Positions 45,387-56,506 of a stretch of 64,000 nucleotides of DNA are shown piece after piece. Origin of the DNA: Cavia porcellus. Taxonomy: Eukaryota; Chordata; Mammalia; Rodentia; Caviidae. Position numbers and translations under genes: made by a program. The notes below the pieces were generated by a model, which saw only the letters and a program-made list of their open reading frames with translations, ran no database searches and was not told the origin of the DNA. Each line of letters opens with the position of its first letter. The first letter of the stretch is position 1. The stretch is from contig NW_026947484.1 of NCBI RefSeq assembly GCF_034190915.1, forward strand, positions 68,403,482 through 68,467,481, in the 5' to 3' direction.

Positions 45387-46863
45387 CTAGGAACCCAGGA
45401 AGAGGGCAGAGAGGAGTCATCACGCGTTCTGTCCAAACAGCGCACTCAAGGCTGCTGTGAGCTTCCTGGTGGGAGCTCCCAGCACTGACTGCAAGGTCAG
45501 CAAGCCAGCCAGAGGGTGCTGTCTCCCCAGGAGAGAACTATCTAGAGGGCGATCGAGGTGGGCAGGAGGCTCTGGCCCTGTGCCTGTCACTTGCCTCCCA
45601 CAGCAGATGCTGGAGGTGGCAGGGATCAGGGCTTTCTGCCTCCCACCAACCCAGCAGTGGCTCTTATAACCACCTCCCCCTGTAATGGACCAGGCCGTTC
45701 CTCATTTAATAAAGAAAACAAAACAAAACGCATGCTGGTGTGAAAGAAACCAACGTTAAAATTGTCTTTAACTCCAAAATTCCAAGGACATCCTTTTAGA
45801 TTTTTGGTGTAGGGTTTTATGTTTTATACCACTACAATCTTGGTCCATATATTATTTAAATTCCATCTCTTTTTCTTTTCATTTTTCTTTTTTGGTGCCA
45901 GGAATTGAACTTGGGGTCTTGTGCTTGCCAGGCTGGTGCTGTGCCGCTGAGCTACATCCCTGGCCACCGTGTATTATTTTAAGTGTATTGCTGTTATTTT
46001 ATACCATAGTTCACTACACTGTTCTTCCCGTAGCCATGGTTACTTCCCAACAGCTTAGTTGCTCAAGGTCAAAACATTAAATGGAAAGTTCCAGATAGAA
46101 AAATTCATAAATCACCTTTATTACAGTATACTGTTACATTTTTCCTATTTTATTAGTTGTTAATCTCATACTGTGCTTAACTTATAAACTGAAACTTATC
46201 ATAGGAAAGTGTAGGAAAAACCGTGTAAGCAGGGGTCCAGTCCTTTGGACAATTTCAGGCACATTTTGAGGCTCTGGAACATAACTGCAAGGATACGGGG
46301 ACCACTGTCCTAATGTCGCATGTTCCAATACGGCCTTCAAAGTAATCACTAACGGGAGTGTAACATTATTCATGTGATTGCACTCTGCAAACAAAACAGC
46401 ATCTTATTACAGCCTCTACAAGGTTTTGTGGTGAAGACGGTGATGATTTATTGAGCTATTATGTTGCTGACCTTTCCCCCTCCTCTCCTTACCCTAACCT
46501 CAGCACCAGCAGCGAAGCCGGAAAGACAGGTGGACTTTTTGTCCACACTCAGGATCTCTACCTCATGGTCTCTTATCTCAAAATAGCAAGGGAATCTGCA
46601 AAGGCATTGAGGACCCACAGACCCCACTAAATTCTCCGGCCAAGCCAATCTTGACTGTGTTTTTTAATTGAGAACCTCTTTCCCATTGGAAAGCCAGTGT
46701 TTATTACTGGCCCAGTGTGGGTCCCTGGGAGTCTCCATAGCAGCCACTGCGGTGAGAATGTGCTAGAATGAGGTCCCGCAGACCTCTGCATGTGGATGCC
46801 AGCCGCAGGAGGGCCAGGGAATCCGCCTGGCTGCTGCCTGCTTCGGCCACACGCCACACTAAC
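45387..46863 (-). other. PCSK5: PCSK5 intron
   Basis: About 1.5 kb with one tRNA-derived SINE at 45886. Otherwise unremarkable. Confidence 0.85.
45886..45966 (-). mobile_element. tRNA-derived SINE
   Basis: Antisense 'tggtgccaggaattgaacttggggtcttgtgcttgccaggctggtgctg'. Confidence 0.8.
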
Positions 46864-46947
46864 CTTTCGGACAGGAAGTGCACAGCTCTGCAGACCCATT
46901 GCAGGTTTTACAGGAAGGATGGCAAGGCTGGTGTTTTCTCAAAACAT
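46864..46947 (-). CDS. PCSK5: PCSK5 exon, short furin-like repeat segment
   Basis: This 84-nt exon follows CCCCTTTAG and ends before GTTAGT. It is symmetric (phase 1 to phase 1). It completes an Asp codon and encodes VLRKHQPCHPSCKTCNGSAE followed by LCTSCPK and one base of Gly. The DVLRK stretch lacks the cysteines that normally open a repeat, so this is a join between partial repeats. From memory the mammalian PCSK5 protein has the same DVLRK-QPCH segment, so I read it as normal. It is well separated from the upstream exon by a 7.8-kb intron with a CpG-rich segment. Confidence 0.92.
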
Positions 46948-47424
46948 CTAAAGGGGAAACAAACGAGGTTCCTTTGAACAAGCTATAGCGTTAGTGCTGG
47001 AGAACCCTCATGGGTGATTTCACCCCCTTTTCTGCCCCAAATAGAATCTCTTGGCTTTTACCTTAGTTAACTCCTGGCACCTGCCCATCATGTAGATTTT
47101 ACTCACTATTTTTCATATTTTAACATCATTACAAGGGTAAAATATACTGTATTTATTTTACTTGCTGAGCAGCCATGTAAAGCATCAGGAGCCACCTGAT
47201 TGGAAACACTGAGTGAATTTATTTTTAAATTTGCATTAGTCGTATGTATTTGGAGCAGATAATGGTTGCTTTCCTCATGGGGAGCTGGTAAGTGTGCATA
47301 ACAGGTCTTATTCTTTCTACCTCTTGCTCCCTCATTGGCAGCTGATCTTCAGCACTTTCTTTGCAACCTTGCAGGGATCAAGAACGTAGTCATCCTGTTT
47401 CTTTGGTCATTGTCTTTGCCAAGA

Positions 47425-47505
47425 GTTTCTTTCTTTCCTTTCCTTTCTTTCTTTGTTTCTTTCTTTGCTTTCTTCCTTCTTTTTTCCCTTCTTTCCTGCC
47501 TTTCT
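47425..47505 (+). repeat. CTTT-rich pyrimidine run
   Basis: Imperfect TTTC/CCTT repeats. Confidence 0.85.
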
Positions 47506-47507
47506 GT

Positions 47508-47562
47508 TTCAGGACTCAAATTCAGGACCCTGCCTTCTCAGGCAGGCGCTTGTGTGCTGAGC
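47508..47562 (-). mobile_element. tRNA-derived SINE fragment
   Basis: Antisense 'actcaaattcaggaccctgccttctcaggcaggcgc'. Confidence 0.5.
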
Positions 47563-47640
47563 CTCTTACAGAAACACATTTTTTCTTGCTCTTGGAAAAC
47601 CAGGTTACACTGTCAGTGTTCAGGCCTGTGCTCTTCAGTG

Positions 47641-48070
47641 CAGCCCCGCGGACTGCACCCTGACCCACCTCACCTTAACTCAGCCGAAGGCTGCCCGGAG
47701 CTCATCGCCCCGCCAGGCGCCCCACCCCCACCCCTGGGACCGCGCGGGAGCCGGAGCGGCCCCCACCTGCCCCCCACCCCCGGGCTGTCCTGTCGCCACC
47801 CCATCCTGGCCCTCTCTCGTCTCCTCCTAGGCAGCAGCTCCAGGGTCCACCACCTACAGATCCCACCACTACAGCCCTGGGCTTAACCAAGGCGACGGCA
47901 ACTCCACTCCAGCCCGCTCTTGTCCCCGCCTCCCCACGCTCCTACTCGACCGCCGGGCGGGGGCGCTCCCGGGAACCAGGCAGATGCAGGTACGTGAGCG
48001 TGGGCGCGGGGGCACGCGCACACACGCCGACAGAAACAATACATCTACACACACGCGTACGGAACCCATG
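47641..48070. promoter_or_regulatory. CpG-island-like segment
   Basis: I count about 36 CpG in about 420 bp, with GC clearly above 60% and a CpG ratio near expectation, in an otherwise CpG-poor intron. It includes GGGCGGGGGCG (GC-box-like) near 47956 and, on the plus strand, a good splice-donor-like CAG/GTACGTGAG at about 47988. It lies about 700-1100 bases upstream, in the PCSK5 direction, of the exon at 46864-46947. It could be an internal promoter, an antisense promoter, or only CpG-rich DNA. Confidence 0.5.
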
Positions 48071-48120
48071 TGCAAACAGCAGTGCATGCACACACATGCA
48101 CACACACGCACGCACACATT
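48040..48120 (+). repeat. CA/CACG-rich run
   Basis: Imperfect CA repeats with CG interruptions at the edge of the CpG-rich segment. Confidence 0.7.
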
Positions 48121-48467
48121 CATACCACTGCCCAGGCTGCCACACTGGGTTTGTTTTCCTACTTTGGAGAGAAAATTTTGCCCTGGCTTTTCAGTTCACA
48201 ACAAAAGCTAAAGACTGGTGTACCCCCTCCCCAGGAGGGGGATGAGCCTCACACAGCCAGGTTGGCCACGCTGCCCACACAAAAGTGGTCCCAAAGGCCC
48301 CTTTCACCTGACAGTGGCACTGAGCTCACAGGAGAAGACAGCGGAAAGTGCTCAGTCATGGGAAGTTGAGTGGATGCGAGATGTGGTTCAAAGAATAACA
48401 TCCACTCTGTGTTCAGGGCACGGGCTGATTTTCTTCCTCGTTTTCTTTTCTCTCTTTTTGTCTTTTT

Positions 48468-48598
48468 AAGACAGAGTCTCGCTATGCAGTTCAGGCTGGC
48501 CTTAAGCTCACTTTGTAGCCCAGGATGGTCTCAATGATCCTCCTGCCTCAGCCTCCCCAGTGCTGGGATTACAGGTGAGCACCACCACACCCAGCTCT
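48468..48598 (-). mobile_element. B1-like SINE
   Basis: Antisense 'acagagtctcgctatgcagttcaggctggcctt' through 'gtgctgggattacaggtgagcaccaccac'. Well preserved. Confidence 0.9.
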
Positions 48599-48786
48599 GA
48601 TTTTCCTTTGATTTCATTTTTGTACTAACAGATCATACATATAAAGACATTGGTTTTACTTAATTTTAAGAATTATTCAAAGTGTGTACTTACACATGTA
48701 CATGTATTCTTAATTGCATATATCTTTCATTTTGCCTATATTTTACGCATAAAATCCGTGCAGAATGCAGCAATGCCCAGTTATTT

Positions 48787-48800
48787 CCACCAGAGGGAGC
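48787..48800 (+). promoter_or_regulatory. CTCF-like motif
   Basis: CCACCAGAGGGAGC matches the CTCF core at 13 of 14 positions. It is about 0.7 kb from the CpG-rich segment. Confidence 0.35.
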
Positions 48801-49198
48801 CCTGCACAAGCAGTTCACAGCCATTGTCATTTTCCCCAGCTATAGTTCAAAAGATTAGCTAACCTGGATAGACAAAAAGGGAAACCTTAATCGTGGTTTC
48901 CCTTCCTTCCCACTCCAGAAATTCTACACTGGACAGGACTTAAAACGGGGAAGGAAGAAAGCAAGAAGAATTTCTTTGACTAAGAAAATTTATCGTCCCC
49001 CCTTCAGAAGTGGCTAGAGTTAAACCATGTAAATGACTACAGCTAAAGCCAGGGGTTCACTTCATTTCACTGATTCAGTTTATTATCTATATAATAGTCA
49101 CAGGGTCCAACAAGGATGAAAGGTATACACTGTGAAATCTCCCACTTCTTTATTCTTTTAACTACAGACTCCAGTCAAAGTGATCACTTTGTCTTCTA

Positions 49199-49662
49199 TC
49201 ATCCACTCACCCATCCATCCATTCATCCACCTACCCGTCCACCCACCTACCCATCCACCCACCTACCCATCCACCCACCAATCCATCCACCCACCAATCC
49301 ACCCATCCATCCATCCATCCATCCACCCGCCCACCCATTCATTCACCCACCAATCCATCCACCCACCCATCCATTCATTCACCCACCAATCCATCCATCC
49401 ATCCATCCATCCATCCATCCATCCATCCATCCATTCATCCACCCACCCATCCACCCATCCATCCACCTACCAATCCACCCGCCCATCCATCCATCCAACC
49501 CCCCATCCATCCACCCCTCCATCCATCCACCCACCAATCCACCCACCCATCCATCCATCCACCCACCAATCCACCCACCCATCCATCCATCCATCCACCC
49601 ATCCACCCATCCATCCATCCATCCATCCATCCATCCATCCATCCACCCATCCACCCATCCAT
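49199..49662 (+). repeat. CCAT/CCAC tetranucleotide array
   Basis: About 460 bp of CCAT units interspersed with CCAC, CCAA and CATT variants. It gives long proline/histidine-rich or Trp-Met-Asp-Gly open frames in several frames, which are artefacts. Confidence 0.97.
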
Positions 49663-49671
49663 TCATTTGTT

Positions 49672-49890
49672 TCATTTGCAGTGTTACAGATTGATGGCAT
49701 GGCTTGCTAAAAGCTGCACAAATGTTCTACCACTGAGCTACATCTCCAGCGCTGCCACCCCCACTCTCACCTCCATTTTTAAAAATTTTGAGACAGAGCC
49801 TTGCTAAGTTTCCCAGACTGGCTTCAGACCTGTGATCCGCCTGCCTCAGCCTCTGCAGGAGCTTTGATACAGGCATGCCCCATGGCACCT
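49672..49890 (-). mobile_element. B1 + ID composite SINE
   Basis: Antisense ID half ('gttctaccactgagctacatctcc') and B1 half ('agacagagccttgctaagtttcccagactgg'). Confidence 0.7.
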
Positions 49891-50477
49891 GCTTCCAAGA
49901 AGGTCTTTTTGACAGCTTTTCCCAGGCTTAAGGCTGATGTCCCTGTATGCTGCAGAAATCTCCACCGCTGGGTTTCCTTAGTTTCCCTCAGTGAGCGCCC
50001 GCTGACATTTGCTTCTGGCCTCCTCTCCCCATCGCTCTTAGGGTTTCAGCACCTCCACCCCCCTCCCCCAGCTTTCTACAGAGCAAAGGCTGTCTCTTGG
50101 CAGTGATGGTCTCCTCCCTGCTTCCCTGTTACCTCTTTTGATTTGAACTTTCTGCCTTCGTCGTTCCTGCAGCAGGTTCTTCACCAAAGATGGGTTTGTG
50201 GTGGACACAGCTTCTTTTTATTAAAAAAAATAAAGTGCTTTTTAATGCCAAAGAGATAAAGATCAGCTTCACCTACAACCCCGCCACATAGAATTGGCTG
50301 CTGTGTATACTTCAGTGCCCAGATTTTCCATCTCTGTGTGGATCGTGTGAGTGTAATTATGAATACATAGGCAATCATTTATACATTTATATCATAACTC
50401 TGTATGCTGTCTTCAACATTATATCTTACAGGAATTTTTCTTTTAAAATTCTTTTTTTTTGTATATATGTATATTTT

Positions 50478-50553
50478 TTGTACTGGGGATCGAACTCACG
50501 ACCTCATGCTTGCCGGATGAGCACTTATGCTGCTGAGCTAAATCCCCAGCTTC
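50478..50553 (-). mobile_element. tRNA-derived SINE
   Basis: Antisense 'gtactggggatcgaactcacgacctcatgcttgccgg'. Confidence 0.8.
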
Positions 50554-50583
50554 TTTTAAAATTCTTTGCAAATATCATTTTTT

Positions 50584-50660
50584 TTAAATACTGGCATTGA
50601 ACTCAGAACCTTGCGCTTGCCAGGCAGGTGCTGTACCACTGAGCTATGTCTCTGGCCCCT
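50584..50660 (-). mobile_element. tRNA-derived SINE
   Basis: Antisense 'actggcattgaactcagaaccttgcgcttgccaggcaggtgctgtaccactgagc', next to the previous copy. Confidence 0.8.
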
Positions 50661-51039
50661 TGAAAACATCCTTTTTAATGGTTTGTATATTTATTTGTAT
50701 GACTCACAACCCATTTTTAGATTGGCCCCTCATTTTGGGTGTTTTATCATCATATATAAAGCTGCTATCAACACTTCTGTGAGTATACATGCTTGGTAAG
50801 TCAGGGCTCTGCCTGGTCACTTGTCATCTCAAATGGTCATTATTTGCTGCCTTCTTTCTGTCTTCTCCAGTCCTACATTATACTTTAGACTCCTCAACTC
50901 CTTCCTTGGATGACACCAGGAGTGCTACTTTGAAAGTGAACTGATGGATCAGGGCACAGGGCTGGGAGTGGGAGTGTCTTCTGGAAGACACACGTGCACC
51001 CCCTCACATTTCATTCTGGAAAATGTTCCAAATGCAGTA

Positions 51040-51160
51040 GCTTCATGCTCTCATTTTATGGATGGGGAAACCGAGGCTCAGAGAGGATGAGAATCTTGCT
51101 TGAGGTCACATTGCTAGGAAACAGCAGAGCCAGGATTTGAGTTCAGGTCTGCCTCACCCT
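51040..51160 (+). mobile_element. MIR
   Basis: 'ggatggggaaaccgaggctcagagagg', 'ttgaggtcacattgctagg' and 'agagccaggatttgagttcagg' follow the MIR core closely. Confidence 0.8.
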
Positions 51161-51175
51161 GGAGTTCTTCTTTCC

Positions 51176-51242
51176 TTTGCAGGGTCTCGGGTTGTGCATG
51201 CTATGGAAGTGCTCTACCGCAGAGCTGCACTTCCAGGGCCCG
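51176..51242 (-). mobile_element. tRNA-derived SINE fragment
   Basis: Antisense 'agggtctcgggttgtgcatgctatggaagtgctctaccgcagagctgcac'. Confidence 0.6.
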
Positions 51243-53949
51243 CCCCTCCCTAACTGTAAAGTCCGCCTCCACTAGAGAGATGTTTTTCAGTAATTAACCC
51301 GGATTTGAAAGTAGTTTGAGAGAGGCCAAAGCAGTGATGGGCTGGTAAAACAGCTTTCTAGAAAAAATAATCTCTATTTGTGGTGTTGCCAGTTTCTGTA
51401 GTGTAAAGAACTCCTGGCAGAGCTGGTTTTAATCACCAGGAGTTTGGCAAACCACGCACAAAATTCCAGGGTGTTTAACAATCAGTAGAGTGGCTCCTTT
51501 CACTTCTGTCTGTCCATACATAGAGGGACAAAGTCCTACTAAAAGTCAGGTTTCTGTGGCATCTTTAAAGATTTTAAAGTGCAGTTATTATTATGCAATA
51601 AGGTGGCTCCTTGCCTTCAGGTGAGCCTGGCGTCGGTGTCTGTGAATGGCTCCAGGTTCCGAAGATCGGCTATCTATAAACTGTTCAGATGCAGCTAACA
51701 ATAAAAAGTTAGCTCCCATGTCTGCATTTTGTAGATCGGATTCTCACGTCACTGGAGCCTGCTCCACTGCAGTTTTAATCGGTGGTGCAGGAAGTGGGTA
51801 GGGGAGTTCTCAGGCATCACTTCTGGGACCTCCCAGCACTGCTGTGAGGGCCGGCAGGGAGGGGAGAGAGCCACCTACGAAAATCCAGTGCCTCCTGGGA
51901 CATTTCCCCCGATGCTGCCTGGTGTGAGGCCACAGCACTGCTGGAGAGGTCCAGGGTTTGTTTAATATTAGTTTTATTTCTGCCCCATAGAGACACTGGA
52001 CCAAATAATGATGACGACCCATTAGTGATTCGGGCAGGGGCGGCAGAGGTGGTCCATGCATCTGAGCAGTGATTTCGGTGGCTGGCAGGGCAGAGGGTTG
52101 GGCGGCTGCCTCCACAGATTGCTTGGCCCTGGCTGGCCGGATGTGTGCTGCAGTGCTCACCCTGGGACTAGGCTGGGAGCCTTCCCCGCTGTGCTGGTCG
52201 CCTTGGCTGCTGCCTACTCCTTGTCAACCACAGTATCCCAGAGGGAGCTCGGGGAACTCCAGCTGGTCTTTGATTTCAGATGTACTTTCCCAATGCACAC
52301 TGACCCATGCTTTGTGGGGTGCTTGGTGATCCTCAAATGCAAATGTGGTCCCACTGTTTCCACTGGGAAGCACCATGGTGAAGGAATTAACTGATGTTCC
52401 TTCTTCTCTACCTGAGTCTGAACCTATGTTTAAAACCAAAATCAAAACCGCTGAAATCCTTGTTGGTACCACCTAGTCGGCTGCGTGCTCAGAGAAACGC
52501 TCTGTAATTTGTCTGGGTTTCTTCTAAATTGGCCCAGCATGACTGCAATCTGCTTTCCATCATCGGAGAGGTGTGGCTCATTAGTGTTCCCTCTCTGGAA
52601 CTCTCCGTCTCCTGTTACACTCCTGACCTTGTTTTTAAGGAGAAGGCAGCAGGAGAAAGATGTAGGCATTGGCTCTGATACTCCGGAGGCTTTCTGGAAT
52701 GCATTTCTCCTTTGCTATCCATTTCAGGCCTTAAAGGGTGCCAGGGGAGCTGAGCATCACCTTGCTTTGTGAATAAGCGGGGTTTTCTCTTTGTTAATCC
52801 TCTGCCTGTCTTATTTCATAGATCACAGATGTGGAAATGCGCAGCTCTGTCATTGACTTTATTTCCTTTGTCCAGCCATGAGAAACATTCTCATCTGCTT
52901 CTTGCATCCCTTATTAGTGTGAAAGTCCCAAACAGAATAAATCCTTCCTCTCTTCAGAAAACATCATACTGTGAGCACAGAAAAAGCAGGGTGGTGGCAT
53001 AGTGCTCCAACAAAGGGGAGCAATCCAAGTCTGATTTTTGCTTGCAAAATGCGTAGCCCAGTTGAAAAGACGTGCGATCACACGGCGGGCAGGTCTGCCT
53101 CAACTCTTGGCTCTTTTGGATCTGCTCATCCTCTGGATGCCAGATAAAATACAGATGTTCTTAGTGAGAGATGCAGGACCAGACCATTTCTCTCCTGGCG
53201 TGCACGAATGCCTGAGTGCCAGACACACTCATTCGCAGCATTTTGGCTATAATCATGGAAGATATCCCAATCTGGGCCGAATACTTTTTTTCTAGCTCCA
53301 TCTCTAAATCAGGTCCTGAGTGCTCCGAGGCCGCTGGCTTTGGAATGGTTGAGCTGCTCTTTAAGTCTATGTGCAGAGCTGTTCTAGCAGACAGCAGGCG
53401 CAGACATGCTCCTCTGCAAGCAGCTGGAAATCTCTCTCCTTCCTGCCCTACCCCACTCTGAGCCCTTTGGGGACTTGCCCTGTGTGGTGTCCTTCAGCTG
53501 CTATCGCTCTGCACTGTGCTGACCCCGAACTGATCCTCGCCCCATATCAAACGGACAGCACCCTTTGTTTTTGAGAGCATCCCCGTGTAGAATGCACATC
53601 TGATTTCTTCCAGTAGGAGGAGGAATTTGTTTTATGACCACCTTGGACATGGAGAGGTCACCGAAAGCCTGCGACTGCCTTGTAAGAAAGCACATAACCA
53701 GGGTGGGAACGTGAGACCCAGTCTCAGGGCTCAGGAAGAGGAGACCCCGCAGTGCTCCTTTTCCGGCCTGCTTCCCTGGTCTGCAGCAGAACGGGGGCAG
53801 CTTTAAGGGAAGCCCTTATGCAGCCAGCAGGGTCCTCCGTTTTAGTGCAAGACGCAGTGCCTTAGGTCTAACGGGCAGGTTCCTTACCAGGCGTGAACAG
53901 ACCCATGCACTAGAGAATGACAGAAATTCCTATTTCTTTTTCCCTCCTT

Positions 53950-54045
53950 TGTTCTCTCTCTCTCTCTTCTTCCTTCTTCTCTTCCTTTTGTGCTGGGGGA
54001 TAAAAACTCAAGGTCTAAAGGCTCTACCACCAAAGTTACACCCCC
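53950..54045 (-). mobile_element. CT run followed by tRNA-derived SINE
   Basis: CT microsatellite (53950-53985), then a degraded antisense ID-like half ('gtgctgggggataaaaactcaagg'). Confidence 0.5.
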
Positions 54046-54171
54046 ACCCCAATTTGAGAGTTTTGTAAGAAGACAGCAGTTGAGTCATTTGCCTCCTATG
54101 AGCCTCCTCATGCTCCTGGGCACCTCGCCTAGGTAGAAACTCAGGTTGCCAGGCCATTCACAAAATGCTCT

Positions 54172-54318
54172 TTGGCTAAATGTGGTGGTGAAGTCGGTAA
54201 ACTTCTGCAATCCTAGCACTCAGAAGGCTGAGGCAGGAGGATTATTGTGAGTTTGAGGCCAGCCTAAACTACATAGTGAGATCCTGTCTCAAAAGAAAAA
54301 AGAAAAGAAAACAAACAA
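54172..54318 (+). mobile_element. B1-like SINE
   Basis: 'caatcctagcactcagaaggctgaggcaggaggatt', 'gaggccagcctaaactacatagtgagatcctgtctc', A-rich tail. Confidence 0.85.
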
Positions 54319-54337
54319 ATCAATAAATAAAGTGCCC

Positions 54338-54478
54338 TTTGTAGCTAAGTGCGGTACCACACATATGTAACCCAGTTACTCAAGAGGCAGAGGCAGGAGG
54401 ATCTCAAGTTCATTTTCAAGAGTGTTTGCCTAGCATATGTGAGTCCCTAGGTTTAATCCTCAGCACCAGAAAACAAAT
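54338..54478 (+). mobile_element. B1 + ID composite SINE
   Basis: B1 half ('cagttactcaagaggcagaggcaggagg') then ID half ('gtgtttgcctagcatatgtgag'). Confidence 0.7.
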
Positions 54479-54702
54479 CGACCTTCAGGTGACCCCCCCA
54501 CCCACCCACTTTCCGCAATTGCCAGCCCCACTTTCCTCCCCCTCCCACTACCGCCCCCCACCCCGCAGCAGCCCACACGTGATTGTCACACGGGCTGTGT
54601 GTCTCTGCCCAGCCTTCTTCCCCTGGAGATTGTGAAGCACGGGGGCAGCAGAGCAGGGGGGCAGGGGACCAGGCTGCTGAGGGGGCCCTGTGAGGCACCT
54701 AC

Positions 54703-54879
54703 CCTTTGGGGGCTGCGGCTTGCATGTCCCATGCAGCAGTCTCAGTCCTGTCCGGCAGCTGCTGCACTGGTCGCTGCCCAGGCCTGTGCAGCTCTCGCAG
54801 GCCGGGTGGCAGGGCTCGCACTCTCCCAGGTCTGCGTCTCCGTAGAAGCCTGCCCCACACTCGCGCACGCAGTGGCCAC
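54703..54879 (-). CDS. PCSK5: PCSK5 exon, furin-like repeats
   Basis: This 177-nt exon is bounded by TCCCCAG and GTAGGT, and enters and leaves in phase 1. It begins by completing a Gly codon, giving GGHCVRECGAGFYGDAD, and ends CKPQPPK plus one base. It carries slightly more than one furin-like repeat with the usual HCVREC and ECEPCHPAC cysteine pattern. Because both flanking introns are phase 1, skipping this exon would keep the frame. The exon is GC-rich, like the exon at 55644. Confidence 0.94.
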
Positions 54880-55643
54880 CTGGGGACAGCGGGCAGGGCG
54901 CGTGTGAAGGCGGGCTTTGCGTGCAAGGCCATGCTCACGGCATCCCTACAAAGCTTGCGATCAGTTTTTGTTTGTTTGTTTTGTTTTGTTGTCTTTTTCA
55001 GACAAAACCTCACTATGTGGTTCAGGTGGCCTTAGGCTCACTTTGTAGCCCAGGCTGGTCTCGAACTTGCAATGATCCTCTTGCCTCAGCCTCCTGAGTG
55101 TTGGGATTACAGGCTACCATGCCCGGTTTGTGACTGTTTTTAAAGAAACCCTGATGGCTTTAGCATATTTCGGCCCAGGAACGTGGTTACGATTTAAGGG
55201 ATCAGGAGCTTAGCTTAGCATCCTTGAAGCTCTGCAAGGAAAATTAGGCTCCGGGGATGGCCCGTGGGGCTCACTGTCCACCTCCCTCTGTCCACCAGCC
55301 AGGGTCAGGCTCCAGGCTCAGCCGGCCACACGGCTTGGTGAGGGGCGCGGCTGGAGTCTAAGATCGCGTTCACCTCTGCAGGGCCCGGGAATCTAGAACA
55401 TGGGTCAAAACCCCAAGAGAAGGGTCGTGGCTCTGAATATTCATTTCCCAAACATTTCTCTTGAGCCCCCCGCGCCCCCAAACTCGATCTTGTTCCCACT
55501 GTTTGAAGTAGTCGGGATTAATTAGATAAAGAGCCATGCTCCAGTAATCCACGCAGAAGGGAGTGGTCATGGCTAATACTTATTTTCAAACCGAGTTAAA
55601 TTTCTCCGGACCAGGGGCGAGGTCCCTCTCCGGCTGCACCTAC
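54880..55643 (-). other. PCSK5: PCSK5 intron
   Basis: 764 bp with one antisense B1-like SINE (54996-55135) and GC-rich sequence toward 55330-55500. Confidence 0.88.
54996..55135 (-). mobile_element. B1-like SINE
   Basis: Antisense 'tcactatgtggttcaggtggccttaggctcactttgtagcccaggctggtc'. Confidence 0.88.
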
Positions 55644-55780
55644 CCAGCAAGAAGAAGCTCTGCTCGCACCAGAAGCACTCGTGGCGGCTGCAGCTGCCGC
55701 AGTGGGCGCTGCAGGCCCTGCACTCCCGCTCCTCAGCGAAGGTCTTCTCCGGGCAGGCTCGGTAGCAGCGGTGCTCAAAC
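55644..55780 (-). CDS. PCSK5: PCSK5 exon, furin-like repeats
   Basis: This 137-nt exon has acceptor CCGCCCAG and donor GTAGGT. It completes a Met codon, encodes 45 residues starting FEHRCYRACPEKTF, and leaves one G for the next exon. Cysteines fall in the CxxC and CxxxC spacing of furin-like repeats, with an FWCEQSFFLL segment before the border. The exon and its flanks are clearly GC-rich. The upstream intron enters in phase 2 and the downstream one leaves in phase 1. The repeats help hold the convertase at the cell surface or matrix; that role is family knowledge, not read from this exon. Confidence 0.93.
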
Positions 55781-56196
55781 CTGGGCGGCAGAGAGGCGCA
55801 GAATGAGGCCCGCAGTTTTCTGGGGTCCCGCGTCCACGCACACTCGGAAAGCACCGGGGGCCTGGAGCTCACCCAAGGACACTGGTGCTGGGCCTGGGCG
55901 CCCCACGATGCCAAGGCCTCAGCCACCTCCTGTGGGATTCTGAAGCCTTAGGAGACTCTGCCCAAGCCCCAGAGGGTGGATATTCCATTCATTTCTAGGC
56001 ACGGAGACCAAGGCTCAAGGGAAAAATGTTCAAGATCCACTTAAAGGGTGGATCGAGATTTAAAATGAAGTCGGTGTGCAGAGATCGTTTGTGTGATTTG
56101 CTGATAGCGCCTGGCATTTAGAAGGCCTGAGAAGGGCTTATTAGAATATTAGCAGCCAGGTTACTAACCGCAGCAAGGGGCTGTGGCTTTTACATG

Positions 56197-56240
56197 CACA
56201 CACACACACACACACTATATATATATATATACATATATCT
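56197..56240 (+). repeat. (CA)n(TA)n microsatellite
   Basis: CA run followed directly by a TA run. Confidence 0.92.
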
Positions 56241-56468
56241 ATATCTGTACACAGAGTCAGCAAAAAACATGTGCACATGCATCAGCCGGGTCATCCAACA
56301 AATGCATGAACAACCAGAAGCTCCTGGCCACCACTGTGAGCGCCTCTTGTAACTGTAGAGGCTGAAGTTAACTTTGTTTCTCTCATGATACCTCCATAAA
56401 TTTAGTGTTAAGTTATTTATGCAAGTTTCTCTTTTCTTGATGGATGCCGTTTTTGGCAGTGTCCATGT

Positions 56469-56469
<1 letters not shown>

Positions 56470-56504
<35 letters not shown>
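56470..56504 (+). repeat. (CA)n microsatellite
   Basis: About 17 perfect CA units. Confidence 0.95.

Positions 56505-56506
<2 letters not shown>

Larger units (their letters stand above)
46948..54702 (-). other. PCSK5: PCSK5 intron with CpG-rich segment and tandem array
   Basis: 7.8 kb. Contains a pyrimidine run (47425-47505), a CpG-island-like segment (47641-48070), a CA-rich patch, a CTCF-like motif (48787), the CCAT array (49199-49662), a MIR (51040) and many SINEs. 51250-53940 appears unique and gene-free. Confidence 0.85.

Noticed and set aside
47335..47886. 183-codon plus-strand frame with leucine- and phenylalanine-rich start
   Set aside because: It begins in a CTTT pyrimidine run and continues into the CpG-rich segment. 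Composition explains the openness and nothing resembles a known protein.
49199..49662. CRISPR-like regular repeats
   Set aside because: The units are 4 bp, have no unique spacers, and the genome is mammalian.
49116..49710. Long open frames of 176-192 codons on the plus strand, and several on the minus strand
   Set aside because: They are read-through of the CCAT/CCAC array, where several frames lack stops by composition.
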